5,176 bases of DNA, taken from contig JACMMY010000045.1 of NCBI GenBank assembly GCA_014378805.1, positions 1 through 5,176 on the forward strand. The letters run 5' to 3'. This document shows positions 4,383 to 5,176 of this stretch, in pieces; the first letter of the stretch is position 1, and each line of letters opens with the position of its first letter. This DNA comes from Moraxellaceae bacterium. GTDB lineage: Bacteria > Pseudomonadota > Gammaproteobacteria > Pseudomonadales > Moraxellaceae. The position numbers and the translations under genes were made by a program. The notes under the pieces were generated by a model. That model ran no database searches and was not told the DNA's origin. It worked only from the letters and a program-made list of their open reading frames with translations.

Positions 4383-5176
4383 ATGGAAGGCTTTAGAACA
4401 CTAGTACGTGGTTGGTTGGGCAAAGTACTCATGGTCGCTTTAGCATTACCATTTGTATTATTTGGCGTTGAAGGCTATTTTAGTGGTGGCGCAAATAGTG
4501 AAACTGCTGCAACAGTCGATAAAAAAGAGATTAGTCGCGCAGAGCTAGAGCAGCGAGTAGGCGATCAACGCAAAGCACTTTTGGCTAAAGTGGGCGGTAA
4601 CGCTGATTTGATTGATGAGACGGTGCTGAATAAACAAGTATTAGACAGTCTAATTGCTCAAAGTGTGCTTCTACAACAAGCCCATCGACTTGGCGTGAAT
4701 ATGTCAGACAATCAGATCGTTGAGCTTTTGCATAAAGAGCCAACTTTTCAAAAAGAAAATAAGTTTTCTGATGAACTGTTTCAAGCTTATTTAAAAAATA
4801 GTGGCAAAGATAAAGTCACTTTATTCAAATTGATTCGCGATCAAACGTCGATGAGTTTGTTGGCGCAAGGCGTAACGAATACAGGCATTGCAGGAGGTTC
4901 AGAACTTGACCGCCTCATGAAGTTGCAAACTGAGAAAAGAGATGTGCAGCTTGCTAGTGTGCTTGCAGCACCTTATTTAGCTCAGGTTAACGTGTCTGAT
5001 GCGCAAATCAGTACTTACTTTAATGCCAATAAAGCGAATCTCAAGAGTATTGAACAAGTCAATTTTGATTATATTACCGTGGATAGCAGTACGTTGACTG
5101 ATCAAGTTAATGTCACAGATGAAGATTTGAAAACGCGCTATCAATCGATGGTAGCAGCAGCTTCTGGCAACGAAGA
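4383..5176 (+). CDS. ppiD: Peptidyl-prolyl isomerase-like chaperone PpiD (5' part, runs off the window)
   Basis: PpiD is an inner-membrane protein whose periplasmic part helps newly exported proteins fold near the Sec translocon. The window holds 264 full codons of a protein usually about 620 residues long. MEGFRTLVRGWLGKVLMVAL (1-20) begins with a short cytoplasmic segment, and a single membrane helix spans ~13-31. Residues ~36-160 form the SurA-like N-terminal domain: ATVDKKEISRAELEQRVGDQ (43-62), LDSLIAQSVLLQQAHRLGVN (87-106) and FSDELFQAYL (128-137). The family-typical LQTEKRDVQLASV (181-193) follows. The parvulin domain would begin near or beyond the window end, so its catalytic state cannot be judged; in E. 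coli PpiD that domain is nearly inactive. The start at 4383 has only a weak GGA (4370-4372) upstream but gives the correct N-terminus. The spacing after hupB is 139 bases, with a terminator between. Confidence 0.93.
   Translation, partial: MEGFRTLVRGWLGKVLMVALALPFVLFGVEGYFSGGANSETAATVDKKEISRAELEQRVGDQRKALLAKVGGNADLIDETVLNKQVLDSLIAQSVLLQQAHRLGVNMSDNQIVELLHKEPTFQKENKFSDELFQAYLKNSGKDKVTLFKLIRDQTSMSLLAQGVTNTGIAGGSELDRLMKLQTEKRDVQLASVLAAPYLAQVNVSDAQISTYFNANKANLKSIEQVNFDYITVDSSTLTDQVNVTDEDLKTRYQSMVAAASGNE

Overview
The window reads as chromosomal DNA of a gammaproteobacterium, most likely of the family Moraxellaceae. The main support is the HU-beta gene followed directly by a ppiD whose N-terminus resembles Acinetobacter-type PpiD as I remember it. 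The moderately AT-rich composition and the PhaF-type phasin fit. The family assignment is from recalled sequence and not from a search. All four authentic gene ends in the window use TAA.

Left part, minus strand (about 1-1980). The window opens inside a heptanucleotide tandem repeat (GCTAAAA, at least 11 copies), followed by a C/G-rich inverted repeat. Next comes a YfbK-type von Willebrand factor A (VWA) lipoprotein gene read right to left. It would encode a full-length protein of about 617 residues, but a single in-frame TAG at 826-828 splits it into a 384-codon front part (lipoprotein signal, N-terminal family domain, most of the VWA domain) and a 232-codon back part (end of VWA and the DUF3520-type C-terminal domain). 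The reading frame is the same on both sides.

Middle, minus strand (1981-2916). A 240-base spacer with one clean dyad separates this gene from a 231-codon gene of uncertain function. Its product looks like a UbiJ/SCP2-like domain followed by a charged linker, a coiled coil and a C-terminal membrane helix.

Right part, plus strand (2917-5176). A 388-base divergent intergenic region with a possible structured leader precedes a PhaF/PhaI-type phasin gene. Then come hupB (HU-beta, 90 aa) with a good sigma70-type promoter, a strong intrinsic terminator, and the first 264 codons of ppiD (membrane-anchored periplasmic folding factor), which runs off the window.

Functionally, hupB-ppiD is a conserved housekeeping neighbourhood. 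The phasin points to polyhydroxyalkanoate storage granules. The SCP2-like gene is divergent from the phasin, and any functional link between the two is only a guess. I see no convincing new multi-gene system. The points most worth a second look are the amber codon inside yfbK, the heptamer array, the tail-anchored SCP2-like protein, and competing RNA structures in the phasin leader and in the hupB-ppiD gap.
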